Assembly: GCF_949628265.1 (NCBI RefSeq)
Contig: NC_088788.1
Span: 34,582,335 to 34,646,334 of the forward strand
DNA: 64,000 bases
Origin: Cloeon dipterum
Taxonomy: Eukaryota > Arthropoda > Insecta > Ephemeroptera > Baetidae
Reading direction: 5' to 3'
Made by a program: the position numbers and the translations under genes. How positions within the stretch are numbered: the stretch's first letter is position 1; each line of letters opens with the position of its first letter. The notes beneath the pieces are model-generated. The model had not been told where the DNA came from, made no database searches, and worked only from the letters and a program-made list of their open reading frames with translations. Of the stretch, positions 46,025 to 59,104 are shown in pieces.

Positions 46025-47315
46025 TTACTTTGCTTGCTTAGCCTTCAGTCCTTCCAAATACTTTTCCAGGCTCTTCTGCACAATGGGCTGGCCAACAAAG
46101 CTGATGAAGATGTTTAAATCCAATTCTTTGTTTTCCTGCATCCATTCAAGAGCACTGTGGCGCAAGTTCAATTTAGTCAGCTTGCGAGCGATTGCTGGAA
46201 AACAACATTCTTTCAATAACGTTCTAAAAAATTTAAGTTGCGACTTACGGTGGATTTTGGCGAATTGGGAAAGGAATTTTTCCGATTTAGCAATGGCATC
46301 AGCCTTGTCGGAGGCGACTTCGTCAATCAGTCCAATTTTCAAAGCCTCGTCAGTGGAGAACATGCGGCCACTTGTCAAGGCAAGTTCAGCCTCGCGGTAG
46401 GGAATGGCTCCCAACATCGAAGACATGAACCACTTGGGGGCGACGATGCCCAGTTTGGTCTCGTTCAACCCAATGCTATAATTCGGGCACATTATTCTGT
46501 ACTCGCAGCACAGGGAGAGCAGACATCCACCTGCAGGGCTGTGTCCCTATTAAAACACAGAACTAAATATTCTTGCAAGAAAACTTAATAGTTTTTGGTG
46601 AAATTATCTAACCAAGGAGTTTAGACAAGATTTCACCTGGGAAATTTTTTGTGTTTGATGGAGTTTATGAAGCTTATTATGGGAAAGACTTTTTCGAGAA
46701 ATTAATTTTAAAAATCTCAACAAAATTGACAAATAAAAAATGTCCACCTTTGTATATCGATCGCACAAATTCAATGTTTTCTCCAAAAACTAAAACGACA
46801 AATTCCAATAAAAATTACATTAATAGCAGCCACGGTGGGAAACGAGGAGCCATAGAGAGCCAACCAAACATCCTGCAAGGTGGTCCAGAATGCCTTGACC
46901 CGGTCAGGTTTCGGCTTGTACATTTCCATAATGTCAAGGCCGGCAGAAAACACAGTAGGCGAGCTCTGTTGGGACATAAGATGTGATTAAAGCAAAAGCA
47001 AAGAAGTTTTCTGCGCATACAGATGTCAGAATCATGCCTCTGCACTTCCTGTCATCCTCTAAAGCTTCAAAGGCCTTCAGCAAACCCTGCAGCAGTTCGA
47101 GGTTCAGACTGTTTACCGGCGGACGATTCATGGTGACGGTGGCAATTCCTTTAAAACTCAGTTAGATTTTTAATTGGAGGGATTGATAAAATCAAACCTG
47201 TTTTTTCGTTCATGGTGAGCTCCACCAACTTCGAGTCCGCGGACATGGCGCGCATTGCTGTTGGCATCAGCGCCTTCGCGAGGCTGGGTCTTAACTGACG
47301 AGTGATGTTCATCAT
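46025..47315 (-). CDS. ECI1: Enoyl-CoA delta isomerase 1, mitochondrial
   Basis: Moves cis/trans-3 double bonds to trans-2 so that unsaturated fatty acids can enter beta-oxidation. Five exons (47315-47198, 47148-47021, about 46971-46830, about 46545-46250, about 46200-46025). The N-terminus ('MMNITRQLRPSLAKALMPT', basic with few acids) looks like a mitochondrial presequence. Crotonase-fold landmarks are 'TVTMNRPPVNSLNLEL', 'VFSAGLDIMEMYKPK' (oxyanion loop), 'INGHSPAGGCLLSLCCEYRI' and 'GLNETKLGIVAPKW', whose Glu matches the catalytic acid of ECI1. The helical C-terminus ends '...LKAKQAK'. A non-coding first exon with a strong donor (aag|gtaagt, about 48237) and an acceptor just before the start Met (about 47320) indicates a 5' UTR intron of about 0.9 kb. 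Confidence 0.92.
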
Positions 47316-48927
47316 TTTTCTGAAATTAAAATCAATTCATAAATAATGAATTTAAAATAGCAGCAAATAGTGAGGAAGCGTATTTAAGGTTTCATGATTA
47401 AGAGAGGACTTTCATAAATTATTAAAAATGATGAAAATACTTTTAAAATAACAGACAGCATTGGCATTAATTTGTCATGCAAATTTTCTCACCAATACTT
47501 AGGATTTTTACTAATTATTTATTAATCAAGCCTTTTTATGCTTTTTGTTGTTAAAAAAACTGTGATAATTATGCGAGATATGATACAAATCTAAAATAGA
47601 ATCGAGAGTAATATAATGACTCGATATTATTTTTTCAGCTGCGTCTTCACCTTTAAACTGAAGCCTTACGTATTATCTAATAATTATCTTTCTCACAAGA
47701 GAAACAAATCACATTGTATAATTGAATTTGATTTGAGAACACCTATTTAATATTTTAGTCATTGGAAAGGCTTGTTAAAGGGCCTAAATTAAAATAAAAA
47801 TAAATTAAATTAAAAGCAGACATAATATTAAAAATCCTTCATCTCGCATTAAAATTTCGCTTGGAAAAAATGTGTTATAGTTTGACATCCTTTATTGAAG
47901 CAGGGTATCTAACTATTTTAAAGTTTAAGTTTCACCCACATTAGTTTCACCTTCTGGGCTAGGCTAATAACCAATACCAAGATAAACCCTCATCTATATA
48001 ATGATTCTGATTCAATAAATATTGCCCTGCTGTTTAATGACTTAAAAGTAACCACTTCTCATTACCTCTTAAATTCGGTGGAAAAATCTTAATGAAACCG
48101 AATGAAACCTTTGTGGTCATATCTACATAATACATAACTTCTCACTGAGTGAGAATCATCGCCATACAAAACGCAATACATAATTGAGAAATAAATGACT
48201 TCAATGAGGACAGCTAAAATGACGTGCGACTTACCTTAAAGCTTGATTGGTGAGGAATGAAGGAATTCAAAGTTCAAAAATTCTCATGCAGATTATGTAC
48301 TCACGCGTAGCTTACAGAGTCCAAAAAGTTAACCTTTATCCTATAGATTGGAAGGAGGAGGAGGAGGCGTAACACGAGCCCAGCTGTGTCAATCACAAAC
48401 ATCATGATAGGCAACTTGACACCTAAAATAGATTAGAAAAATTATCTCAATAAAAATATCGTGTGTAAAGAGTTTGGTTACATTATTTTTAGCTAAGATA
48501 ATCAAAACAACATTATCTCATAGCCAATTTGCATAATATTATCCAATAACCAGTGCGAAACACGGAAAACATGGAAAACAAGGTACGTCAAGACAGTACA
48601 TGTTAATATAAAGTTGGCACAACTGAGTTGTTAATGTATGTACTGTGGAGCCCTAATCAGGAAAAGGTGTCATTTGATGTTAATAGATTGAATTGAGCCT
48701 CACTGTGGACACATTCAGGTAAAGTCGTGAATATTGTTGTTCTTATTTTCCGCACCGTGCAACGAATTATTTCATACCAAAGAGAATGTTCGCCTCTGCG
48801 TATTACTGACCGTCATTTCCGTTCCTCCAATTTCGCAGATTGCTTGACAAGTCTGTTTGGCGCAGGGGCATGAGTCAGCTTCGGCTACGGTTCGCTTGAA
48901 TTTCAGTCCATCCCTCGATACCAAGCC
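47316..48927. other. ECI1 5' UTR intron and ECI1/TSG101 divergent promoter region
   Basis: 47320-48236 is AT-rich presumed intron of ECI1. 48238-48927 separates the divergent ECI1 and TSG101 genes and must hold both promoters. No TATA box or other clear element seen. Confidence 0.45.
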
Positions 48928-50617
48928 ATGGGTGAAGTTGCGAAAATAAAAAAGTTCCTGGTTGAAGCCAGGTACCACCAGCAGGATGCCTCCAGCATCG
49001 ACATGATCAATTTGATGAAGCAATATAAAGGACTGGTGTCTAACCTCGAGCCTTACGTCTTCAACGACGGCTCCTGCCGCAAGTTGATCAACCTTGGAGG
49101 AACCATTCCTGTCCGCTACAAAGGCAACACGTACAACATACCTGTTAAGATCTGGCTAATGGACACGCACCCTTTCAACTCGCCAATATGCTATGTCACA
49201 CCCACGGCGGATATGTGCATCAAAGTATGTTGAATACATTATGTTATACAAAAGTAAATTTAATAACACCTATTTCATGGCATGAGGTCATCAATCGTAT
49301 TTTTAATATTAAACTGATAAGGGATTTTCGCTAAAGTTTCACAAAATGGTGCTAGGGTCGTAAAATATTTTATTATCTAAATGTTTATTATTTTACAGGT
49401 TTCTAAGTTTGTCGACCACAATGGAAAAGTTTACCTGCCTTACCTCCACGAATGGGACGCCTCAAAATCTAATTTGCTTGGCTTGGTGCAAGTGATGATT
49501 GTCGTTTTTGGGGAGCAGCCGCCGGTTTACACAAAGGCAAAGGCTCCGTACCCAACTCAGCAGCCGATGGCAGGGTCAAACCCGCCATACCCTGTCTTTT
49601 CGTCGAACAACCCTCTGCCGTATCCGTCAATGCCTCAGCCAGCGATGCCTCAAGCGAGTGGCTATCCTTGCGGGCCAACCCCTTACCCGCCAGTCTCCTC
49701 CGACACGGGCTACCCCCCTGCCTATCCCTCCTCTGCAAACTCTGGGTACCCGCCACCTTATCCACCCATGCAGTCGCAGCCCTCGCCGATGACGAGCTCA
49801 CCATCTGGCTACCCGCCGTCCACCAGTAGCGGCACCATCACTGAGGAACACATCAGGGCCTCGCTGCTCTCAGCCGTCGAGGACAAACTGAGACGGCGGC
49901 TCCGAGAGCAGTTTTCGCAGGGCACCGCCGAACTGGAGACGCTGAGGCGCACCAACATGGAGCTCATTCAGGGCAAGAGCAAGCTGGAGGGGCTTGTCGG
50001 TCGCTTGGAGAAAGACTGCTCTGAGCTGGAAAAGGCGATTTCGGTTCTTGAGGAAAAGGAGGCTGAAATGGACAAGGTAGGATTGAGTGACAATGTTTTT
50101 AAAACTTGCTTCCAATCTCTCTGACACTAAATTCATTAAATTCGAATTATTAACAAAAGATTCGCAGTCAAAACCTTTTTTGTTTTTAAAAATATATTGA
50201 TTTTGAAGCCTTGCAGTTAATTTTTAAATTATTGATAATATTTTTATTATTTAGCCTAACCAAAATAATTTTAAATAAATCTACGGCAATCTCTAAGTTA
50301 CAATATAGTTTTCCCCTTCTAATGAAGAGCTAAAAATTGTTAATCTCCAACAGGGTTTGGGAAAACTATCGGCTGAAGAGCCACTGGACATTGACGAAGC
50401 GGTCACAACCACCGCGCCGCTTTACAGACAGCTACTGAACGCGTTCGCAGAAGAATCTGCCATTGAAGATGTCATTTATTATCTGGGCGAAGCTCTGCGA
50501 AGAGGACGCATCGACTTGGAATCATTTCTCAAACAAGTGCGAGCTTTGTCTCGAAAGCAATTCATGCTTCGCGCGTTGATGAATCGGTGCCGACAAAAGG
50601 CTGGACTTGCTGGTTAA
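48928..50617 (+). CDS. TSG101: TSG101, ESCRT-I subunit
   Basis: Binds ubiquitinated cargo and P(S/T)AP motifs for multivesicular-body sorting, cytokinesis and related scission. Three exons (48928-49224, 49399-50076, 50354-50617) give 412 aa. The N-terminal UEV domain (about 1-145) has 'GTIPVRYKGNTYNIPVKIWL', 'HPFNSPICYVTPTADMCIKV' and 'VYLPYLHEWDASKSNLLGLV'. It has no catalytic Cys, as in the family. A Pro/Tyr/Gly-rich region of about 110 aa follows. Next is a coiled-coil stalk ('LRRRLREQFSQGTAELETLR', 'LEKDCSELEKAISVLEEKEA'). The C-terminal steadiness box is 'AIEDVIYYLGEALRRGRIDL' with 'FLKQVRALSRKQFMLRALM'. The start at 48928 gives the canonical UEV start helix. Confidence 0.95.
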
Positions 50618-50760
50618 TTTACTGGGTTATTGCTATCAGCTTTTTATCAATTTAATTTAACGATTATGTATTTAAAAAGTCAAGCATCCGCTATACAAAA
50701 ACCTATCATTGATTATGGTTCTCATATTAGGATATACTGTACATATATTTTGTAAGCAAA

Positions 50761-50766
50761 AATAAA
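50761..50766 (+). terminator. Poly(A) signal of TSG101
   Basis: AATAAA 144 nt beyond the TSG101 stop in AT-rich sequence. The convergent TMF1 stop lies at 51026. Confidence 0.6.
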
Positions 50767-51025
50767 CCTAGATGCCATTACGAAAACGCCAATGTTCTCT
50801 TTGAGTTAAATTATTGTGCATTTTATTTTTAAAAACAAGTAGGAGCAAACATCATCTGGAACACAAATACAACATAACAGTTTGAATGTCAAATATCTCT
50901 TAAAAACTTAATAGTTCTGGCCAATTGAATTAAAGTACACAATACGTAAAACTGTCTCAAGATAACTTCATCACAAGCCAAATCAGTCAAGCACTCCTTA
51001 TTAGCATCAATCGACTAGCTCAATC

Positions 51026-54000
51026 TCAGGAAGGAGTGTTTGCCTGGTTGCTGACCAGCGCTTCGATCTGAATTTTGAACATGTCTTTCACATCAATCAA
51101 GTCCATTCGCAGCTCCTGGTTGACCTCTATTTGCTCGCCATACATCTGCAACAGGGCGTCGTACTTCCTTTCCAACTCGACAAATCTCTCCAGCTCGGAG
51201 GATTGCGTCTCTGCCTTGGCGGTCAGGTCGGCCACCTGCTTGGAGAGATCGGTCCTCTCCGCCTCCAGTCGACGGGTCCGCAAACGCATCTGCGCTATTT
51301 CTCCTTCCCTCCACTTCAGCTGCGATTGGAGGTTTTCAAGCAGGGCAGACGAAGGGCCTGCGTGGTCACTCATGAGGCTAACTGATGGAACGCCGTTGAG
51401 GATGTCGTCCTGCATCCAGCTCGCACTCATCACGCTTTCAGTCAGAGAAGGTGCCGGCGACGACCGTGGAGGAGTGCTGGAAGTCATTGCTTGCGAACCT
51501 ATCGTCACCTGAAATTTGATTTTTTTTTTTTATTTTAATTACAGAGGTTGTCAAATATGCTCACAGTAAGAGGAGTCTGTTCCATAAGTTGAGTTCGAGC
51601 TATTTCAGCTTGTTTCAACTTGAATTCTAGGGCCGTCGTATGCCGTTTCTCAGCTTCTGTTGCAGCCTGCTGAATTGATAACTGGTCTTTCAAGGATGAA
51701 ACTTCAGCCCTAAGACTTCGAACGTCTTCTGCAGTGGTCCTCTCCAAATTTGACAGGCAATCAGACAATCTAAACCATATTTTTAAGCATTGTGTATATT
51801 TTCTTGGTTTTAAATTACCCACCTTTCATTCTCCTTCAGCAGAACCTTATTTTGACTCTGCAGCTCTCTATTAGTGGCGCTCAAAGTAGTAATTTCAGCT
51901 TGCAAAGCACCGATTTGAGCGGAAAGTCCAGTCTTGAGCTCCCGACTCACTCGTTCCTGCTCCGTGACAGCTGCTAACTTAGCCTGCAACTCTGCAATTT
52001 TGTCGCACAGCTGGCGCTCTGTTCTTTCAGCCAGTTGCTGTTGAGAGGATGCACTGGACTGCAGTGCTTCCAGCTGTCTCAAAAGAGGCTTTGTCGAGTC
52101 GGACGTGCACTGCGCCAATTCCTCCGCCCTAGTTTCGGCCAACTGCAACTTTTTCAAGAGTCCGGTGTATTCTTTCCTTAGCTGTTCTTCCCTTTGCGAG
52201 CCTGATGCCGAGTTTGCGATGAATTCCCTGCGCAGTTCTTCAAGCTCTCTTTGGTGCGTGATCTGCAGCTTGTTGATCTCTCGCTGCTTTTCCTCCAGCT
52301 GGTGAGATAAGATCTGCCGCTGGGCAAGCTCCGAGCTCAGCTGTGATGAACGTAACTCAGTCATTTCTCTGCGGATAATAGACAATCAGACGGCTGTCAA
52401 TGCAAATGAGCACAAGACTGACTTATTAGTCGATTCCAGTGTAGTTTGCAGCCTATCTTTTTCCTCTTTGGAATCGTTCAACTGGATCTGCAGTGCGCTC
52501 AGCTCCCGGTCCTGCCGTTTCACTTGAGCTGTGAGCCGATTGACAGCTTCGATTTGGCTTCGTTCAACCTCCTCTTTCGCGGAAAGGGATTTTTTCAATC
52601 TTTCCGCCTCTTGATTAAGATCAGACAAATGTTGCCTGAAAAAATAAATTAATACACTTTACAAAATGCATTTTAATGTAGCAGATGAAAACTGTGAGTT
52701 GAGACTAACTAATTATTTAAATGATTTAACAAAAGCTAGTCCCATTAAAAAGGCAAAAAATGTAGCAGGAAAAAATGTCACACGTTCTCGTACTGCAGAG
52801 AATTATGAATCCGCAATCGTTGAAAACATTTCTGAAAAGAGAAACAAGCAACGAAATTGCCAACTCCGCAACTCGTATCTTCCTGCGATAGAAATTCCTT
52901 CAAATTAAGCCAAAAATTCCCAGCTATTTTTAAGTACTGAAAAATATCTCATAACAGCACGAACAAATTCTAGAGGGAAAAATAGAAATTAAATTCACAT
53001 ATGGATTTTTTCATTTTTTTTTTAACTCAAAACTTACTTGTTAGTTTTAGCAGCAGCCTCCAGATCCTTTTCCTTGGCCCTCAGCTTCTTGACCAAGGTG
53101 GACAACTGCAGCTGCTGCTTGGAAAGCTTTTCACCCTCCTCTCTCAGCTCCTTAATCTCCTCGTCCTTCTCGCTAACAATCGCCTGAAGCTCTGACGCGG
53201 CCACTTTTGACGAGGCTTCCTGCTTCACGCTCTGTAACAGGAACATGGTGCTCAGCTCCAGAATGCCAGCGCGACTCTCGCTCCACAGCATGCTACTTAC
53301 GTCTAACTGCTTTTTCACCGCCTCTTTATCTCTTATAGCCTGCTGGAAACGCCGCTCCAGCGCGGACAGGCGCTGCGTAAACTCCTCTGTTATTTGACCA
53401 ACGTCTTGCGTGTTTGCAGCTTGATTTTGTAAGCCCATCTCCAGTTGTCTTGAATGACGAAAGTCAGTATTTTCTTTTAACAAATGAAGCTAAATTATCT
53501 TACCTGTGCAATTCTACGTTGTTCTCTTGCAGCTCTACATTTATTTTACCCAGCTCGAAAAGCTTAGTTTCCCGCGCGTCTAGAATGGTTTGCAGTTCGT
53601 TTATTCTCTTCAGCATCTCCTCACTTGGCGCTTTAGGGTCGATTCCTGGGTATCTGTGGGAAGTACGGTCCGAGTTGGTGGAGTCAGGCGATCCGCTGCT
53701 GGGCAGTTCGCCCCTAACAGCAGTAACTAAAGGATGAAGCTTGGTAGGACTCTGTCTGGAATGTGTGCTACTGCCGTCCCCATTGGGACTTGATATAATC
53801 TCAATGTCGGATGAAGTTGTTGTCTCAAGCTCATCGCCCGACGTTTGTCCACTCAGCTGGCCACACTCAATTTTTATGGGCTCAGACCTACACAATTAGT
53901 TGTTTACAGCCCCGTTTGTTTTGACAATACAAACTTACGTCAGAGACGACACTGGAGAGTGCTGATCTCTTCCTGCAGTTTGCGAACTTTTCTCAGATGA

Positions 54001-55537
54001 GTTAGAACTGGCCTGTTCTTCCATCGCTTCTGCAAGCATCGTTCTCATGTGAACGCTGGCCGTGAGATCAGGCACTCTAGGTTCCATCACAGTCGTGGTC
54101 GTTGTGCTTGAGGCTGAGGTGGAGCTGTCGTCAGCCAAGCTCGCCTCTGACTCTTCCTCATTTATCACCTTTAAAACCAGACAAATTTAATTTCTACTGG
54201 CTATCGGATTAAGAAAACTTACAAGCTCTGAATTCTTGAACTCAGGAATGAACTTAAAATTTAAAATAAATTAACACAAACAAAAGGAAAATATAAAAAT
54301 TAAAAAAGTTTTAAAGGTCTCAGCCACGAGATTTAAGGAAGGCTGGACATTTTCATCAGCGGCTGGCGTGGCTGGCTGAGAACTCTAATATTTTTAACTC
54401 ATAATTTAAATTTACCTCTACACTTTCGGGGGTTAAGATGTCGCTCACTGGGCTCTGCAGGGAGGACTGCGGACGCGGCTGGAGTGGAAACAAACCAATC
54501 GGTCGTATTGGCGCTGCTATTGGCGAGCAAGGGGATTCCGCTTCACTCCATCCAATGACCTCTACGGAACTGGGAGAAGTGAGCTCGCTGATGTCGCTAC
54601 TGCTTCCTCCAGCAATCACACCAACAGACTCTGGAGAACTTTGCTCAACGTGTTGGCTGCAATTAAATTTTACAAATTAGACTTGTGTTGCAGTGAACAA
54701 TGCTTGTTTGAATATATACCTGAACAAATATTTAATGCTGAAAATATGTTTTGAAATCATAAAAAGGCAAAATAGTCCAATTATAATATGAATATACCTT
54801 TATCTTTGAATGAAAATAGATAAAATGCTCACCATGCTTCTGCGGTTTCAGGCGAGAGACTGCTCTCGCTGGTGGAGCCCAAAACCCCAACACTTTCGCT
54901 GCCACATCCATCGTCTGGACTTCCAGTACTTGAAGATATCACAGAAAGCCTGTTGGTGTTGGCAGCCACTCTTCTTCCCTGAATCGCTTGCCGAGTCACA
55001 CTCAGAGTGGCTGGAGGCTTAATCGAATCTTTTGGTTTTTCTACAGCACCCGAAACTTTCTTGGGTTGTATAGAAACCGGCTCTGAGGCATCTTCTATTG
55101 AAACAAATTTTATTAGTTAATTTCCAGCACAGTAATTACGCTCATTACCCGCCGTTGTTGTCTTTGACGACTCTGCTTCAAAAAATGAGCCTGTAAATGA
55201 TCCCCAAATATTACCGGTGTTGGCAGATGAAGGAGTCGGCTCTTCCTGGACGGCGGAGTCCACTGTACTCTTGGTGGAATGCACGGCAGTAGTCCCACTG
55301 GTTGGACTTTTGATGCCCCAACTCGAGAAAAAGCCATCAGTTTCATCTTCTGTCGACGTAGTGGCTGCAATTAACGCAAGCAGGTTTTGACTGTGTAAAA
55401 ATTAAAAATTATTAGATAGATACGTTTTGAGGGAACTTCATCATCTTTGATATCCAGCGCTTTGTCGATCGTTCTTTGGGCCTCTTTCAATGCATTTTTC
55501 GCCAAACTGGCGATGCCAGTAGTGTCGAACCAACTCA
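51026..55537 (-). CDS. TMF1: TATA element modulatory factor 1 (golgin TMF/ARA160)
   Basis: Coiled-coil golgin that captures Rab6 vesicles at the Golgi rim; older names refer to DNA- and androgen-receptor-binding reports. The N-terminal 'MSWFDTTGIASLAKNALKEA' is the conserved amphipathic vesicle-capture motif of the family. A disordered Ser/Thr-rich part follows ('GFFSSWGIKSPTSG', 'ENLNY'-type acidic runs, 'TTSSDIEIISSPN'). Long coiled coil covers about 53900-51550. The C-terminal Rab6-binding TMF domain is 'LLENLQSQLKWREGEIAQMR', then 'KYDALLQMYGEQIEVNQELR' and 'MDLIDVKDMFKIQIEAL'. About a dozen exons lie between 55537 and the stop at 51026. One intron carries a deleted MITE (54312-54388). 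Divergent from CDC23. Confidence 0.92.
54312..54388 (+). mobile_element. Dispersed MITE family B, internally deleted copy
   Basis: Starts 'aaggtctcagccacgag' and ends 'ggcgtggctggctgaga'. Only the two ends of the element seen at 42980-43175 remain. The ends form an inverted repeat 'ctcagcca/tggctgag'. Confidence 0.6.
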
Positions 55538-55832
55538 TTTCGCCTCGTCCATTCTTCCTACGACTAATCACGGAGAGATAATATTCACAATTTGCGAAAT
55601 TGTCTTAAACAGTGTTTGGAGTGGTTTCCAGCAATAAGTACACATATAAACATTGACAAAGTGTCACGCAGCACAGCTGACTACGTCCTTTCCTCATACG
55701 TCGTTCGGTTTTCTGGCGCCTACCGGGCAGAACGTGTCCACTCCCCTCCCTTCCCTTCAAATTTTGTAAACAAAACAATCTAATACCGGCAATTTCATCG
55801 GCGCACGACTGAAGATCTGTTTTTAGAAGAAA
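55538..55832. promoter_or_regulatory. Short divergent promoter region between TMF1 and CDC23
   Basis: Only 295 bp separate the two start codons. The sequence has GC-richer patches around 55690-55760 and no TATA box. Both are broadly expressed genes, so a shared bidirectional promoter is the natural reading. Confidence 0.6.
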
Positions 55833-58800
55833 ATGTTGGAAGAAATGAAGAAACTGGACTTGCGTGAGGTTAAGAAGGACCTCATTCGAGGCTACAACGA
55901 ATGCTTAGGCCGAGGTTTATCGGAGACAGCCAAATGGTAAGACTGAAAGCAGACGAAGGGTATCTATAATAAAGAGAGTACGGACGTAAACCTCTACTCT
56001 CCTTAACGAAGAGCTTTACGGGCTTGACTAAAGAATTACTTCATTGCGTTTCCTTTATTGAGGTTATGATTGTTTGAGAAATTTAACAACATTTTATAGC
56101 TTTTCTATATAGCGCGATTTTATTTTTGTAGGCTCTCTGAATTACGAATTTCGTTGTCCTCAATTCAAGTAAATCCTTCAGAAGTGGAAGCTGAGCCCGC
56201 AGTGCCAGCGGAAGAAATAGACTTTTATGATCTGGCAAGAACACTTCTTGAGCTACGAGAATATGACAGGTTCGTTGGTTAATTTTTTAATATAATCAAA
56301 ATCTCTACCCATGATTTTCCTTAGGTGCGCTCACTTTATTTCCTCATCAGAGCACCCAAAACTTGTATTCCTGCGCAACTGGGCTCAATTCCTTGCTTCA
56401 GAAAAGAGGCACATCGACAACATGACGGAAGCTAGTGCAAGTGAGTTCCTGTTCAAAATTAAAAAAAACTTGGACTCAAATAAGAAATGTTCACAGGTTC
56501 TCAACATTCTCCTTGCTTGCAAGAGCTGAGAGACCTTCTGAGCAGTTTGAACCTTCTGATCAATGGCACCGGCTCGATTCTTGGAAGCAAATCTTCAGTT
56601 CAGTCCAGGGATGGGTACTTGCTCTACCTGCACGGAATCGTTTTGAAGAAGCTCAAAGTGCGACAGCAGGCTGTCGAGAGTTTAGTCAAGGCCATCAATA
56701 TTTCTCCTCTCAACTGGGGAGCCTGGCTGGAACTGTCACAGTTAGTGACAGACCGATGCATGGTAATTTTACAGTTTACATCCAGCGAACTGCTTTGACT
56801 TGATTTTAATTACAGCTTTCCAACCTGAAACTGCCAAACCACTGGATCAAATACTTTTTCATCGGGCACATGTATCTTGAGTTGCAAATGAATGAAGAGG
56901 CGCTTGAAATTTACATGTTTTTGAAAGAGAGCGGCTTTGAGAAATGCAGCTATCTGAACGCTCAAATTGCCCTTGCGTACCACAACAAAAGAGGTAGGCT
57001 TAAGAAAATACCAAAAATTGTCTTTATCCTGGTTTAATTATGTTCCAGACGTTGAAATTGCTGTTGAAATGTTCAGAAAACTGTTGGATTATGATCCTTA
57101 CCGACTAGAGAACATGGATACATACAGCAATTTATTATATGTTAAAGAGATGAGAGCGGAATTGGCTCACCTCGCTCACTCAGTCAGCGAAGTGGACAAG
57201 TACCGAGCAGAAACATGCGTGGTGATAGGTGAGATATTAATACTGCCTTGCATATTATAACAAAAGTAACTCATGAATGTCGGAAATAGGCAACTTCTAC
57301 AGTTTACGAAATGAGCACTCGAAAGCCGTCCAGAGTTTCCAGAGAGCTTTGAGACTGAAGCCCAACTTTTTATCAGCGTGGACTCTGATGGGCCACGAGT
57401 TCATGGAGTTGAAGAACATCAATGCTGCTATGAAAAGCTACAGACAGGCGATAGGTATTATCATTTACTGCCGATTTTTTATCCCTTTACTAAATTCTCG
57501 CAACGCAGAGGTCAATTGGCTTGACTACAGAGCTTGGTACGGCCTGGGGCAGACATATGAAATTCTCAAAATGCCCCAATTCAGCCAGTACCACTATAAA
57601 AAAGCCCAGGCACTGAGGCCGAACGACAGCCGGATGCTCATCGCGTTGGGAGAGGCGAATGAGAAGGTTGAAAAATTCAAAGATGCCATGAAGTGCTACT
57701 ATAAAGCCAGGAATGTCGGAGACATTGAGCGAACTGCCCTCCTCAAATTGGCCAAGTACGTAATTATTTCGACACCTCTCTACCATAGAGTCGAGCGGAT
57801 GAGCGGACCGACGCGCATTAAATTTGTCCTGCGCAGATCCACTATTCCCAAGTTAAATGGGTTTCAGTTAGCGGCTCTGTGTCAAAATTGCTGAAGCTAT
57901 CTGCGTCTCAATTGCTGTCAAGTGAAAGCGTACAAGTTGATCTACAACATAGGTCAAAAGCATGACAGCGGAAAATAAATCAACCGAGAAATCCGCGTTC
58001 GAAAAGTGTCCTTTTCGTCTGGGAAGAAAGCTACAGCTGGAGCAGGCGACAGTAGCGACATCTGCGCATAACCCAGCAAGAGCAGTGAAGCACACGAAGT
58101 TCGAGCAGACACGTGACTCAATCCCGCCATCACATTGGCCAAGAGCAGGCACGCAATTTACTGCGAGACGCACTGCTTGGAGGGAGTGAAAAGGAAAAGC
58201 CAATGCGAATATCTCGGATGTTTTATTTCCCGCGGTCATGATTTTTACTTGTATTGTAAATCAATTTGTGCGCTTTCGTTTAATAACACTTGAGATGCGG
58301 AGGGCTTCAGTAATTTTAACACAGCCGCTAACGAAAACTCATTTAACATGCGCGTTGGTCCGCTAATCCGCGCGACTCTGATTATAAGGACTCTACTCTA
58401 CCACCCAAACAACATAGCTGATAAAAGAGCTATTTTAATTTGTTGATTTTTAAATTTGACAGGCTACACGACACGATGGGCCACAAAGACAACGCAGCAG
58501 AGCTGTACCTGGAGTATGCAGCCGAGAGCCAGCGAATGTTGTCTATTGAAGGAAATAGCGGCATGGCAGGTGGTTCGGACAGGGTCGAGTTAGCGCGGGC
58601 CTATAAGTACCTGGCGAACCATTTCCTCATCCAAGGAGACATCGAGCAAGCCTGCATGTACTGCAACAAATGCCTTGAATTTGAAGAGGTAGATTGAATT
58701 ATTTTCTCATTTTTCCATTGTTAATTTGCGCAACTTTCAGACGAAAGAGGAAGGCAAGGCTTTGTTGAGAAGCATCGCTGAGAAGCGGCAAAAGGAAGAA

Positions 58801-59040
58801 ACGGCCAACATGCTGATTGACATGCCTGTCACTGAGGAATCAACGCCTGCCGAGGGGCAAGCAGTGAGCATCCACTCGGCAGTGCCCGTGAGGCTGCAGA
58901 TGTCGGGCTTGTCCAGCCTCGAGTCGCCGAACGTCAGCGTCCAATCAAACGTGGCAACACCAGGCCCTGCAGACGTGACCAACAGAAGTGACATGTCGTT
59001 GACTGACAGTGATGATACACCAATGGTGCTATCGCCGTGA
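55833..59040 (+). CDS. CDC23: CDC23 / APC8, TPR subunit of the anaphase-promoting complex
   Basis: Scaffold TPR subunit of the APC/C ubiquitin ligase that drives mitotic exit. The N-terminal '[20 protein letters not shown]' and '[11 protein letters not shown]' match the family dimer region. TPR motifs follow across exons: '[17 protein letters not shown]', '[20 protein letters not shown]', '[20 protein letters not shown]', '[20 protein letters not shown]', '[20 protein letters not shown]', '[20 protein letters not shown]', '[20 protein letters not shown]' and '[20 protein letters not shown]'. The C-terminal exons (58462-59040) end in a Ser/Thr/Pro-rich tail with 'DTPMVLSP', possible CDK sites. 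The start at 55833 is the first ATG in frame with the conserved N-terminus. Most introns are short; the one at about 57758-58461 is enlarged by a foldback element. Confidence 0.93.
57785..58381. mobile_element. Foldback-like element with about 200-bp arms in a CDC23 intron
   Basis: The left arm (57785 to about 57995) is an imperfect inverted copy of the right arm (about 58205-58381). Outer ends: 'agcggatgagcggaccgacg' against 'gttggtccgctaatccgc'. Further inside: 'gttagcggct' against 'agccgctaac', then 'aaattgctgaagc', then 'catgacagcggaaaataaa' against 'tttatttcccgcggtcatg'. No transposase is seen. It is clearly older than identity-level copies, with many mismatches and indels. Confidence 0.75.
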
Positions 59041-59098
59041 AAAGGTTGGCCACCATGTCGATAGTGCTCTCCTTGGTTGAACTCTGGATGATGTCTTC

Positions 59099-59104
59099 AA
59101 TAAA
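59099..59104 (+). terminator. Poly(A) signal of CDC23
   Basis: AATAAA 58 nt past the stop codon at 59040. Confidence 0.65.

Noticed and set aside
52666-52908. 80-codon plus-strand frame inside a TMF1 intron
   Set aside because: AT-rich, no similarity or domain, no supporting signals; expected by chance.
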